The notes beneath the pieces were generated by a model. It saw only the letters and a list, made by a program, of their open reading frames with translations. It was not told the DNA's origin and did no database searches. Below, piece by piece: positions 1-7,823 of a DNA stretch of 14,090 bases (the stretch's first letter is position 1; every line of letters begins with the position of its first letter). Made by a program: the position numbers and the translations under genes. Source of the DNA: CALMFT01 sp041674565 (GTDB lineage: Bacteria; Patescibacteriota; Gracilibacteria; Absconditabacterales; Absconditicoccaceae); the NCBI GenBank assembly GCA_041674565.1, contig JBAYVQ010000013.1, forward strand, positions 1 to 14,090. Reading direction: 5' to 3'.

Positions 1-771
1 CCTAGTCTACAACTTGGTAGCAAATACGGTATCAACATCACTCCTGATTCACTTGATTTCTCAAGAATCGCATCACAAGCAGCGGTACAAACCATCAGAC
101 AAAGAATCAAAGAGATAGAAAAAGAGAAGTTTTATGATAACTTCCAGCATAGACAAGGAGAGCTTTTGAGAGCTAAAGTACTCAGAGCCATTGGAGAGAC
201 GGTTATTTTGGATGTGGATAACACTGCTGTGGTATTGATGCCAAGTGGACAAATACCAGGTAAGTTATACACCATAGGTGAAGAAGTATTTGTATTATTG
301 AAAAAAATAACCAAAGATGGTGGTCAGATCTCTTTGGATATCACGCAATCCTCTACGGACTTCATAGAAGCACTGTTGAAAAAAGTCATCCCAGAGCTCG
401 AAGAAGGCAAAGTATTTGTGGATAAAATAGTGAGAATACCTGGCAAAAGGACTAAAATAGTAGTATCCACATCAGACGAAAGGATCGATCCAGTAGGAGT
501 GTTCGTTGGTCAAAAGGGTTCAAGAATCAACACCATTCTCACGTTACTGGATGGGGAAAAAATCGATATTATTGAATATGACGAAGATGGAGGAGAAGAA
601 AAACTCGTGGCAGACGCTCTCAAACCAGCTCATATCGAGTCTGTACAAATCATGGGCAAGAAAGCTATCGTGAAAGTGCCTGAAGGAGAAAAAAGCAAAG
701 CCATCGGGAAGGCTGCCTCTAACATCAAATTAGCAAGCGAACTCACGGGTTACACTATAGAGATAAGATAA
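1..771 (+). CDS. nusA: Transcription termination/antitermination protein NusA (5' end missing)
   Basis: NusA binds RNA polymerase and nascent RNA and modulates pausing, termination and antitermination. The reading frame is open from base 1 to a TAA at 769-771, giving 257 residues that form the C-terminal half of the core protein. Visible residues 1-42 are the end of the N-terminal domain. An S1 domain follows (about 56-115), with GETVILDVDN and GQIPGKLYTIGEEV. Next come the paired KH domains: KH1 carries the NusA signature RIDPVGVFVGQKGSRI (about 162-177), and KH2 holds KAIGKAASNIKLASELTGY near the end. It stops right after KH2, with no acidic repeats. All visible glycines use GGN codons and none uses TGA, unlike the neighbours. 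The next gene starts 9 nt downstream, so the two are probably cotranscribed. Identity is secure; only the start lies outside the window. Confidence 0.96.
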   Translation, partial: PSLQLGSKYGINITPDSLDFSRIASQAAVQTIRQRIKEIEKEKFYDNFQHRQGELLRAKVLRAIGETVILDVDNTAVVLMPSGQIPGKLYTIGEEVFVLLKKITKDGGQISLDITQSSTDFIEALLKKVIPELEEGKVFVDKIVRIPGKRTKIVVSTSDERIDPVGVFVGQKGSRINTILTLLDGEKIDIIEYDEDGGEEKLVADALKPAHIESVQIMGKKAIVKVPEGEKSKAIGKAASNIKLASELTGYTIEIR

Positions 772-780
772 TCAGACATC

Positions 781-1191
781 ATGATACCCAAACTGATACC
801 AAAGATTACCTTCAAAAGTAGGATCCATTCTCTCTACAAATCTGGTATAAAAACTACAGATCAGCTTATCATACATTGAATCATAAAACAAATCACCTAT
901 ATCTCACAAGATATTAGGCATGCTCGTTTTTCGCGCATAGCGCATCCCGAAGATCGTCAAAAGGCATACGAAAATCTACGTCTACTTATCTTCAACAATC
1001 TCCCAAAGCACCTTATTGTTACTGTAGTATGCCTTGTGATACCCGTATTGCGGTTTCCTGGCAGCACGGGCATATCTTGGTACCTTATCCATAGCAATCC
1101 CCTATTGCGAAAATACATGAAGCTTAAATTTCAAGAAAGAAAAAAAGACGAAACTGATTCAACAGTCCCGCAACCCTCAAATAACCCGTAA
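781..1191 (+). CDS. Small hypothetical membrane-associated protein
   Basis: This is a 136-residue protein of unrecognised family. It starts at an ATG 9 nt after the nusA stop and ends with TAA, which implies cotranscription with nusA. One in-frame TGA (877-879, residue 33) must be read as Gly for the frame to stay open. The N-terminal half is basic and polar (KSRIHSLYKSGIKTTDQLI). Residues about 82-108 form a hydrophobic stretch (LIVTVVCLVIPVLRFPG, then ISWYLI) that could be one helix or a short hairpin. The tail is charged and Lys/Glu-rich (KFQERKKDETD). It runs convergent to the next gene with 17 nt between the two stops and no terminator visible. No catalytic motif was recognised. That it is a gene is well supported by its position and open length; its function is unknown. 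Confidence 0.72.
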
Positions 1192-1208
1192 GAAGACAGA
1201 AAAATGAT

Positions 1209-2048
1209 CTACTGTTGACTCAGATCTACATTGATATCATCATCATTACCCGCTTCAGTAATATCTTTTCCATCTGTTCACTGCCCTGTTGCCTGATCAT
1301 AGGTAACCTCGCTCAGACTAGGAATGTATAAGAAATTATTACCCATTTCATAAAATTTGTAATATAGTTTTTCTCGCAATGAGAATGCAAAGGGTATGAT
1401 GGTATAACTTAGCAATGGCGGTATTGCTATCAACATTTTGATTTTTTGTGTACTGGCATTGTCCAAACCAAACTCTGCGGCGCCAAATGACTGATAAAAA
1501 GCAAGAAACACGAGCAAAGTGATGCAGAACCCAATGGTTCATCCTATCAAATTAGAGCCGCTATAATTGGGGTTGCTGGTGAACTCCATCAGACTATAGG
1601 ATATGAATACCCCAAAGATCACATGGAATGCAACTATAATAAACAAGCCCAATATCGAGTCTCGGAATACCATATATACTGGCGCCATGATGAAAAAGAT
1701 CACAATATTGGCGATGCTAACCAGTGACATTATCTTGCTCAAGTCGTAATACTTAGAGTTGTATAGCAGGTTGTAGACAGTTCCTATCAGCATATTACCA
1801 CTCATACTAGCAATAAATGCTATCAACATGAAAATAAGCGGAAGTATAGGATTACCGCCCACCTGGCTGTCAGTACTAATAGCCCTTACTCCCTGTTGTA
1901 TGACAGTATTGAATAATATAGTCACGACAAATACCAAAAATGCTATAATCAGACCAATTATAAATCCCATTATTACTTTGGCAACAATCTGCCCAACTGG
2001 TGTATTATTGGGTTCAGTAGTGAGTTTTTCTAGCTCCAAACTGGACAT
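1209..2048 (-). CDS. Multi-pass membrane protein, family not recognised
   Basis: This 279-residue protein starts with ATG at 2046-2048 (MSSLELEKL) and ends with TAG. In-frame TGA codons at 1539-1541 and 1278-1280 are read as Gly; the standard code would split it into two fragments. About six hydrophobic segments are visible: IMGFIIGLIIAFLVFVVTIL, ILPLIFMLIAFIASM, SLVSIANIVIFFIMAPVYMV, GLFIIVAFHVIFGVFISYSL, GFCITLLVFLAFY and LIAIPPLLSYTIIPFAFSL. The C-terminus is a short, soluble, Asp-rich tail (DGKDITEAGNDDDIN). It has its own promoter at 2100-2128, so it is a separate transcription unit from the DUF1761-like gene behind it. An inner-membrane location is expected. I could not assign a transporter or enzyme family, and no conserved charged residue inside a helix points to one. 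Confidence 0.82.
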
Positions 2049-2099
2049 ATATCACAAGATAAGAGAGTAAACAAGGTAATGCACAACGCATGATACTAT

Positions 2100-2128
2100 A
2101 TTATATACATATCATTGTTTTTTTGCAA
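2100..2128 (-). promoter_or_regulatory. Sigma-70-type promoter for the 1209-2048 membrane gene
   Basis: On the minus strand a TTGCAA -35 box (2128-2123) is followed by exactly 17 nt and a perfect TATAAT -10 box (2105-2100). Transcription would begin near 2093, about 45 nt before the ATG at 2048. The -35 box lies in the U-tract of the terminator that closes the upstream gene on the same strand, so terminator and promoter are packed together with no spare sequence. Confidence 0.72.
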
Positions 2129-2156
2129 AAAACAAAGCCACCAATTCCCTGGTGGC
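2121..2156 (-). terminator. Rho-independent terminator after the DUF1761-like gene
   Basis: On the minus strand the hairpin GCCACCA/TGGTGGC (arms 2150-2156 and 2137-2143, 7 bp, 6-nt loop) is followed by TTTGTTTTTT. It lies about 30 nt beyond the stop codon of the 2186-2593 gene. It is the only strong GC-rich hairpin in this part of the window. Confidence 0.8.
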
Positions 2157-2185
2157 GATATTTTAGTTGACATAGAGAGACAATG

Positions 2186-2593
2186 TTATAGTAGACCGTA
2201 GAGTAAAAGCGCAATCAACAGATCTATAAGTACTTTTCCAGCTCTCATAGACCACAATCTCCAGGTATTACCATTGGACCAGATAACGGCGCTCCATTCG
2301 GTGCTCAGTACCGCAGCAAAATACAGGATCCCCACAGTTCGTTTATGATCAATGCCCACAAACTGCAACAATAAGCCTAAGCCCAAAAAGAATACAAGTC
2401 TAGACGCGATTTCCCATACCATGAGTTTCGCCATACCCTTTTGACCAGCATCCATGTCCGCTTTGGTTAATTTGAGTTCCTTCCCATAGACTTTGCTAAA
2501 CAAAGGACCGTACCAGATAGCTCAAACAATTTGGACAATCACAACACTTGCCAGTAACCACCACCAATGAAATCCAATAAACAAATTTGCCAT
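2186..2593 (-). CDS. DUF1761-like small membrane protein
   Basis: This is a 135-residue, four-helix membrane protein. The ATG at 2591-2593 gives the N-terminus MANLFIGFHWWWLLASVVIV, and the frame ends with TAA. The TGA at 2522-2524 is Gly in QIVGAIWYGPLFSKVYGKEL; the standard code would remove this N-terminal helix. The order is: a helix with an aromatic start, the WYGPLF motif, a cytoplasmic-type loop KLTKADMDAGQKG, then three more hydrophobic segments (SRLVFFLGLGLLLQFV, TVGILYFAAVL, VLIDLLIALLLYGLL). The WYGPLF...W motif, the loop and the length of about 135 match what I recall of DUF1761, a family without a known role. It lies 56 nt downstream of the prenyl-synthase gene on the same strand and is closed by a terminator, so it is the last gene of that unit. 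The family call is from memory of the motif. Confidence 0.78.
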
Positions 2594-2649
2594 AATAGAT
2601 ATGTGAAAATAATAAATAATCTGAAATTATAGAGTTGCAACAGCAGGAT

Positions 2650-3519
2650 TTAATCTACCAATCTCCCGAAACTATTTTTCTGGAATTTTTTGTCAAACAC
2701 ATTGTATTTGCTGTCTCTTATACGTTGTAGTATTCATCTATGCAAGTCACTTGATAATTGTATAGCCTTTTGACAAGCAGGGTTAAGCAATGTAATTCAT
2801 ATATTCGCCTCATCATGCATAGCATCAACTCGATCAACCAGTTCAGTCATGCATCAAGCAAAAGCTTCGTCAACCTGCTGTGTGAGATGATAGTTTCGCA
2901 ATTGTTCATGAGTAATATTATACTTTGCAAGCATATCTTGAGGTATATACACTCTACCCAACAGCAGGTCCTCATGGACGTCTCTCAAAAAATTGGATAG
3001 CTGAAATGCCTCACCAAGCTTAGCAGCACAGTGTATGACCTTAGTATACTTGTGCTCATATTCTGGGTCAGATATGTCGAAATTATAACCCATTATCTGT
3101 ATCATCATGAGACCTATAACCTCAGCAGATCCATAGATATAACTCTTGAGTTCATCATAAGTTTCATACCTACACTTCTGTGTATCTTGGAGCATACTTT
3201 GAAAAAAGCTTTCAGAATAGCCAAAATCAATACCATAGCTATAAAAAATACGCACAACTGGACCAAATATTTTATGACCCTCATCACGATCTTCATATGC
3301 TTTTTTTCGTCCCATATAGTAATCTTGTATAAGCTGCTTTGCTTGCTGTTTTTGCTCATCAGTTTTGATGCTTTCATCATCAATCATCTGGTCAGGCACT
3401 CTGACAAACTGGTATAAAACAACCACAGCTTTTTGAATATCTGAAGGCATCGTTAGCATTCCTTGAAAAAAATCTCCACCATATTGTTTAACAATATCTC
3501 GCGCACGTCAAAAACCCAT
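2650..3519 (-). CDS. crtB: Squalene/phytoene synthase family enzyme
   Basis: This 289-residue enzyme belongs to the family that condenses two prenyl diphosphates head to head (phytoene, squalene or diapophytoene synthases), releasing pyrophosphate. Family marks are the first Asp-rich motif PDQMIDDE (D43, D47, D48), the SYIYGSAEVIGLMM segment (about 126-139; compare YxYxxAxxVG) and the second Asp-rich motif QLSNFLRDVHEDLLLGRVYI (about 173-192), which is nearly canonical. The ATG at 3517-3519 restores MGFGRARDIVKQYGGDFFQG before the motif region. Four TGA codons are read as Gly (3508-3510, 2854-2856, 2797-2799, 2734-2736); the standard code would lose both ends. The length matches the family. 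The product cannot be told from sequence alone, so the symbol names the family rather than a proven phytoene synthase. Pyrophosphatase lies upstream and a DUF1761-like gene downstream on the same strand. Confidence 0.9.
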
Positions 3520-3546
3520 TATAAGTATACACTCTACTAAATACAA

Positions 3547-3562
3547 AGTAAGATAATCAGAA
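3547..3562. promoter_or_regulatory. 16-nt element shared with the sortase upstream region
   Basis: The plus-strand 16-mer AGTAAGATAATCAGAA lies between ppa and the prenyl-synthase start, 27 nt upstream of that ATG. It matches the element at 7824-7839 ahead of the sortase at 15 of 16 positions, in the same orientation relative to the gene. Its role is unknown: it could be a protein site, part of a promoter or chance. Confidence 0.3.
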
Positions 3563-3574
3563 ACAATATATTTG

Positions 3575-4123
3575 TTAGTGACTAGACTTCTTATAGTTCT
3601 CTACAGCGATGTCTATCAGTCTATAGCACTCTTGCACATCTCTAAATCCTCCAATTTCTACTTTATCATATTTATTTTTTTCAAGTTTTTTGTATTCTTT
3701 AAAAAATCACAACAGCTCTTCCTGAACATGAGAATTGAGATCATTAACAGATTGTACTTGAGACCATCTTGGGTCTATCTTGTCAGTAGGCACACAAATA
3801 AGCTTCATATCTGGTCCATCTTGGTCTTGTGTATGTATCATGCCTATTACCCTAGACTTTACCACGCAACCCATAGGGATCGGATGAGTAGTCAGTAGTA
3901 CTACATCAATAGGATCGCCATCTCATTCAAGAGTTTGAGGTACGAATCCATAATCAAAAGAATAGAACATCTGATGATACAAAGTCCTATCAAGTTCGAA
4001 GTATCCTTCAGGTCTATACTCTATCTTATTAGAGCTACCCTTGGTGACTTCAATCACCACGTGAAGAATTTTTTTGTCTGCATCTGCCCAAGTAGGGAGA
4101 TCTTTTTCTAAGTTAAAACTCAT
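3575..4123 (-). CDS. ppa: Inorganic pyrophosphatase, family I
   Basis: This soluble cytoplasmic enzyme hydrolyses pyrophosphate to two phosphates and pulls biosynthetic reactions forward. The 182-residue product starts at ATG 4121-4123 (MSFNLEKDLPTW); the residues further upstream in the frame look non-family and were left out. Active-site features are present in order: IEVTKGSSNKIEY (E26, K29, E35), LDRTLYHQMFYSFDYGFVP (about 44-62), the signature GDGDPIDV (D68, D70, D73), and DQDGPDMKLICVP with its metal-binding Asp pair. TGA at 3923-3925 encodes G67, directly beside the catalytic signature, and a second TGA encodes Gly in ELLGFFKEYKKLE. The frame ends with TAA. It precedes the prenyl-synthase gene by 55 nt on the same strand and is divergent from the sigma4-HARE gene. 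Length and motifs are normal for the bacterial family. Confidence 0.96.
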
Positions 4124-4233
4124 TTGCAAGATAAGTGATGTAAATAAATACGCTCTGCAAGCACAAAGCACTGTAACTATTTGCTCAAAACTATCAAATC
4201 AAGCCACAAAAATGTCTTATAATCACTTACTAA

Positions 4234-4252
4234 TGATAACTATTAGTTATCA
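4234..4252. promoter_or_regulatory. 19-nt perfect palindrome, candidate operator
   Basis: TGATAACTA-T-TAGTTATCA is a perfect inverted repeat with 9-nt arms and a 1-nt centre. It ends 6 nt before the TTGACA -35 box of the promoter at 4259-4289, in the divergent region between ppa and the sigma4-HARE gene. A dyad of this size and place is typical of a dimeric regulator site. The regulator is unknown; self-regulation by the adjacent DNA-binding protein is one possibility. Confidence 0.5.
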
Positions 4253-4258
4253 ATTTTG

Positions 4259-4289
4259 TTGACATTATATCAATTTGACCCATTATAAT
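4259..4289 (+). promoter_or_regulatory. Consensus promoter for the sigma4-HARE gene
   Basis: A perfect TTGACA (4259-4264) and a perfect TATAAT (4284-4289) are separated by 19 nt, slightly longer than the ideal 17. The start site would be near 4296, leaving a leader of about 70 nt before the ATG at 4365. Confidence 0.65.
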
Positions 4290-4364
4290 TCATATTAGAC
4301 TTGAAATCCACAACATGTTGTTTAATCATGAGCAGTACATTTATTTCTTAGGTCACCTTTATTG

Positions 4365-5465
4365 ATGACATTTACAAAAAAAGTAGATGATGCAACTATT
4401 GTTGTAGATCTCAGTGTTACTAAATTAGCTGACGTTATGCAGTACTGCAAACCCAAAGAGCAGTTTGTGCTAATCAAAAAATTCTGATTGGCTGATGGGA
4501 AGGAAGTTCCTCTTCAACAAATTGGTAATGAGTTTGGCATGACGAGAGAAAGAATTAGGCAAATTGAGAATCAAGCTCTCATGAGATTCAGGAGGCTAAT
4601 CATCAATAACGATAAGTATCTAAAAGTAATTGAGTTCGCTAAAGATGTGCTTGACACTAACGGGTGACTTATGAGTCGAGACAAACTCATCTCTCATATC
4701 GTAGATGCAAAAGTATGTGAGTTTTCAGGACAAGAACTCAAAATAATTCTCCTTTCTGACTTCGATCTTACTGCTCTTACAAGAAATAGAATATTAGAAA
4801 AATGTTTCTATATTGACCCGCTTCACGAAAGTTTGGTCTCAGATATTGCTAACTATGTATACGACTACTTTGTTGAGAAAAACCAACCAGAACAAAATGT
4901 GTACGAGTTTATGGATCACGTAAGAAGCGTCTACGAAGTAAAATATCCAAACGTAAAATATCTTACTACCAACGAATTCTACATGAATCTGTTTGAAGTT
5001 ATTTGTGAGATATCCGCATTTGATGGCTTTATAGGATCAAGTAAGTCAGCAAGAGTTAACCCCAAGACAATAAAATCAAAAATACTCTACGTATTTTCAG
5101 TGATCAATAAACCTATGCATTACCAAGAGATGACTAACAAAATCATCGAGTTCTTCCCAGGTAAGGCAGTAAAGATATCTACGGTACACAATGAGATGGT
5201 AAAATCTCGTGATGTATTTGTAAATATTGGATTAGGTATTTACGCTCCAAAAGCACGAGGATTCGTAGGCGGAGTTGTGAAAGAGATTTTAGTGAGAGTT
5301 ATGAAAAAACTCAATAGACCTGCTCCTATCAAAGAGATCACTCAGTGGGTACTAAAGGAAAAAATGGTAAGTCCAAACACTATCGTTCTCAATCTACACA
5401 AATACAAAAATCTCTTCAAGAAAAATGAACAAGGTTACTATTTCCTTACCAAAACAGGTAAATAA
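4365..5465 (+). CDS. Sigma-70 region 4 / HARE-like winged-helix fusion regulator
   Basis: This 366-residue DNA-binding protein appears to be a transcription factor made from part of a sigma factor. Residues about 23-80 form a complete sigma region 4: KPKEQFVLIKKF, then VPLQQIGNEFGMTRERIRQI, the -35-recognition helix-turn-helix. No regions 2 or 3 precede it; an in-frame TAA at 4323 limits the upstream side. Residues 85-230 are an unassigned helical middle. Residues about 233-297 resemble a HARE-HTH winged helix, as in the RNA polymerase delta subunit: KPMHYQEMTNKI, then VFVNIGLGIYAP. A second winged-helix-like unit follows (about 302-362, RPAPIKEITQWVLKE...GYYFL). Two TGA codons (4485-4487, 4665-4667) are Gly; the second would otherwise separate the sigma domain from the rest. 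TTG at 4362 is an alternative start. It has its own promoter and terminator. Region 4 is secure, the HARE assignment is likely, and the exact role is unknown. Confidence 0.85.
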
Positions 5466-5481
5466 TAGTGTAGTATAGCTA

Positions 5482-5519
5482 ATACAAAAAATGAAACGCT
5501 ACTGTTTCATTTTTTGTAT
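5482..5519. terminator. Strong hairpin terminator, 16-bp perfect stem
   Basis: The arms 5482-5497 (ATACAAAAAATGAAAC) and 5504-5519 are exact reverse complements around a 6-nt loop. On the plus strand the right arm itself contains TTTTTT, giving the U-tract. The mirror arm gives the same on the minus strand, so it could work both ways. It begins 16 nt after the stop of the sigma4-HARE gene. Confidence 0.8.
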
Positions 5520-5602
5520 AATACAATAATATAATACGTCAGATATTGTATTCGGGATAAGCTTGTAAAGCGCAATATATAAATAATATTATAAAACATA
5601 GC

Positions 5603-5631
5603 TTGACATTTTATGACATAAAAGTAGTAGT
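5603..5631 (+). promoter_or_regulatory. Possible promoter for the LPKTG protein gene
   Basis: A perfect TTGACA lies at 5603-5608, but only weak -10 candidates follow (TAGTAG or AGTAGT at 5625-5631). The LPKTG gene needs a promoter in the region between the terminator and 5676, and this is the best -35 there. The -10 is poor, so confidence is low. Confidence 0.3.
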
Positions 5632-5675
5632 AGAGCGATATTTTACTCTATCTATTTTACTTTAAAAAACCCACT

Positions 5676-6311
5676 ATGGAAAGACTACAAACTTTCAGTA
5701 AATTAGTTGCGGCAAGCGCACTAGGATTTTCTTTATTATGACTTACTGTGCGACAATTTGAAAAACCTTCTGCGTATGCTATTGATGTGGATTGCTCACC
5801 GTTATTCAACATGCCATGTTCATCAACTAATGCGTGTGGAGACAGTATGCCTGGTATGTATAGCTGCCAGGGTGTATGCTCTGCGCCTACTCCACCAATG
5901 CCACCATTGTATGGTCTGAGTTGTGTAGCGACAAGTCCTACAAACGCATGCGGTGATTTTGAAGTAGCGACTGGCACATATCAATGTAATGACTCTTGCA
6001 GCGCAATCGCTCCTGAGACACCAAGACCACAAGATAGCAATGAAAATGAAACCCCAGACTGTCTAGAGCAAGAGTCAGAAGATACGCCACCTACGCCACC
6101 ACCCAGCGGAGGATGAGGGTCTCCGACCTACGTACCAAGTCCTGCACCTGCGCCAACATCAACACCGAGCCAACCAATAGTTGCGCAAAACACACAAATC
6201 ACTCCACCTTTCACTGACTTATTGATTACGGGACCAACGGAAGAGGAAGAAGAACCAGAACTCCCAACTGTATTACCCAAAACAGGAGCTGATCAATCAG
6301 AATATAAGTAA
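5676..6311 (+). CDS. Secreted Cys-repeat, Pro-rich protein with a C-terminal LPKTG
   Basis: This 211-residue predicted surface or secreted protein begins with a signal peptide: a basic start, the hydrophobic core LVAASALGFSLLGLTV, and a likely cut after AYA at residue 35. TGA 5739-5741 encodes Gly inside that core, so the standard code would end the protein in the signal peptide. A second TGA at 6114-6116 extends a Gly run before the stalk. The mature part has two related Cys repeats (about 40-70 and 83-110), each with TNACGD, then GMYSC or GTYQC, then a CxxxCSA close. An acidic, Pro/Thr/Ser-rich stalk follows (about 111-195). LPKTG sits at 200-204, only seven residues from the end (ADQSEYK), without the hydrophobic helix and basic tail of a normal sortase signal. 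A sortase gene lies 0.7 kb away. A sortase-substrate role is inferred. Confidence 0.82.
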
Positions 6312-6337
6312 TAATCAGAAAAATCATATCATATATG

Positions 6338-6376
6338 AAAAAGATGTCCGCACGACCGCGTCCATCTTTTTTTTTT
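6338..6376 (+). terminator. Terminator between the convergent LPKTG and membrane-protein genes
   Basis: AAAAAGATG (6338-6346) pairs with CATCTTTTT (6363-6371) across a 16-nt GC-rich loop, and ten T residues run from 6367 to 6376. It follows the LPKTG gene stop by 26 nt. In the other direction it offers a shorter U-tract and lies just past the stop of the 6379-6909 gene, so it probably serves both. Confidence 0.7.
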
Positions 6377-6378
6377 CT

Positions 6379-6909
6379 TTACTTTTTGAATAATCACTCG
6401 GGGTCATTGAGAAACTTCAACAATTTCTCGCATAGCGGTACACCCACAATACCACTGATCTTATTGATCACCAGGAGCAGGATGCACCACCAAGCGATAC
6501 CCATGACCAGCAGAACCCCAACAAAAAAATCTACTTTATGGGTGTAAAACTCGTTTGGAAGCCAAGGCACTGGATCCACCCAGGGCATGCTAAACAACCA
6601 AGCAAGGGTTACCAAGCCGAACCAAATAAGATGCGGATTGGTCCACTGCTGGCGCAAGCACCAAGCAAGAGCATTCCTTGTCCTGACATAATTGAGGATA
6701 AACCCTACTGCCAATGGCATATAGGCCGACCACCCTTTCATGGGTGTTTCGATCAAAAACGCCTTGCGCTCAAGTAGGCCCATCGTAAGCATAGGGCACG
6801 TTAATAGTGAGCAACGGAACAAGATAAACCATTCGCTCACCCCCAACCGTCTCTCGATATCGCAAAAAAGTTTTTCCAGGGCTACACAGAACTGTAGCAG
6901 TCTTTCCAT
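6379..6909 (-). CDS. Trp-rich multi-pass membrane protein, unknown function
   Basis: This 176-residue protein starts at ATG 6907-6909 (MERLLQFCVALEKLF); an in-frame TAA at 6922-6924 rules out a longer form. It ends with TAA if the single TGA (6394-6396) near the C-terminus is read as Gly, adding GLFKK; a standard-code reading would lose only five residues. Four hydrophobic segments are visible: WFILFRCSLLTCPMLTMGLL, YMPLAVGFILNYV, HLIWFGLVTLAWLFSM and FFVGVLLVMGIAWWCILLLV. It has about ten Trp residues, four of them near WLFSMPWVDPVPWLP. Only one of roughly a dozen Gly codons is TGA and its GC content looks higher than its neighbours, so recent acquisition is possible. It sits between the LPKTG gene and the sortase gene. 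I do not recognise the family. Confidence 0.72.
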
Positions 6910-7026
6910 AGAGGGGAATGTTTTACGGTTTTGAAATCGTTAACAATATGTCAACATATAGATAGGTTACTTTGTCAGCTGCGATATCAAGGGCATTTGA
7001 AAGCGCTGCTTGTTGATATAGCTATG

Positions 7027-7812
7027 TTACGGTTTTACCGTCACTTGTGTAGTAGTCTTGAGAGCGCTCGATCTTTTCCTGATACTTGGTTTGATAGGGT
7101 TTAGTACCTTATCCAAAGTTGATACATAAGTCAGCTCTGATCTAAATGCCCATCTGTCTTTTGCCGTGCCGTATTCATAACAGGTAGCACTCGAGAAAGT
7201 CACTTTTCCCTTTTCTGGCAACAATATCCAGGTCTCTGAGGCCTTTATTTTCTTGGAGAGCGTCACCGTATATTCATAAAAATATCGTTTTCAGCTTATT
7301 TTCTTATATACCCATATTTTATCTCATGTTTCTATGTTGTGGTACAATCTACCGATAGTTTTGAAATCTCATGGTTTATTGAGCCACCAGCTTGAATGGG
7401 TAAATACAAATGAGTTACCCGATTGTCCTATTTCCGCAGTACCAGGGAACACAATCGCTCATCACTCGAGGTATTTGTTGTAATCTCGTTGTTTACCCTT
7501 AGTGGCTAGCTTATAGTCACTGCCCGTTTTCTGGAGTGAGACAAGCGGAGCCACAAAGCCCATAGCAGGTATGACATAGTACTGGTCATGATATCTATAT
7601 TTTTCCAAAGGTAGCACGCCCAATCGATAGTTGATATCTTTGTTTGTACTGGGTTTGAACCATTTGGGTATAGAAGTATCTACTTTGGAAGATGTTACTA
7701 TCTTACCTTCGTTTTTGTTTGTCGTGTCATACGCATGAGATATAACAGGAGAAAACAAAAAGCAAGCAAGCAAGATGGCGATATAAGCAGTATTTTTTAT
7801 CAAGGACTTCAT
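7027..7812 (-). CDS. Sortase family cysteine transpeptidase
   Basis: Sortases cut proteins at LPxTG-like signals and join them to wall or other acceptors outside the membrane. This 261-residue protein starts at ATG 7810-7812 with a signal or anchor segment (about 1-27, YIAILLACFLFSPVISHA). The catalytic triad is visible: His139 in GNSFVFTHSS, Cys211 in the TC motif SSATCYEYGT, and Arg220 in KDRWAFRSEL. Between them lies the sortase core signature FKTIGRLYHNIETGDKIWVY (about 150-169). Five TGA codons are read as Gly, including a tandem pair at 7459-7464 and the Gly before DFKTIG; the standard code splits His and Cys into separate pieces. The short C-terminal tail is basic. The protein is small, like class D/E-type sortases, but I do not assign a class. 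The nearby LPKTG protein is the obvious candidate substrate. The next gene upstream, dnaG, is divergent. Confidence 0.9.
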
Positions 7813-7823
7813 ACGACGGATAT

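Noticed and set aside
3031..3417. A 128-codon plus-strand open frame
   Set aside because: It is antisense to the squalene/phytoene synthase gene, whose catalytic motifs are intact; it is Ile/Leu-rich only because of the complementary strand.
5657..5977. A 106-codon minus-strand open frame opposite the LPKTG gene
   Set aside because: The plus-strand frame has a signal peptide, repeated Cys motifs and LPKTG; the minus frame shows nothing protein-like.
6946..6959. Small palindrome ATATGT-CA-ACATAT with an overlapping minus-strand TTGACA upstream of the 6909 gene
   Set aside because: No acceptable -10 box lies at the right distance and a 6-nt AT-rich dyad is common by chance here.
6981..7022. 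Inverted repeat ATATCAA / TTGATAT after the sortase stop, considered as a terminator
   Set aside because: The loop is 22 nt long, the stem is AT-rich and no U-tract follows on the minus strand; at most it is a weak structured 3' region.
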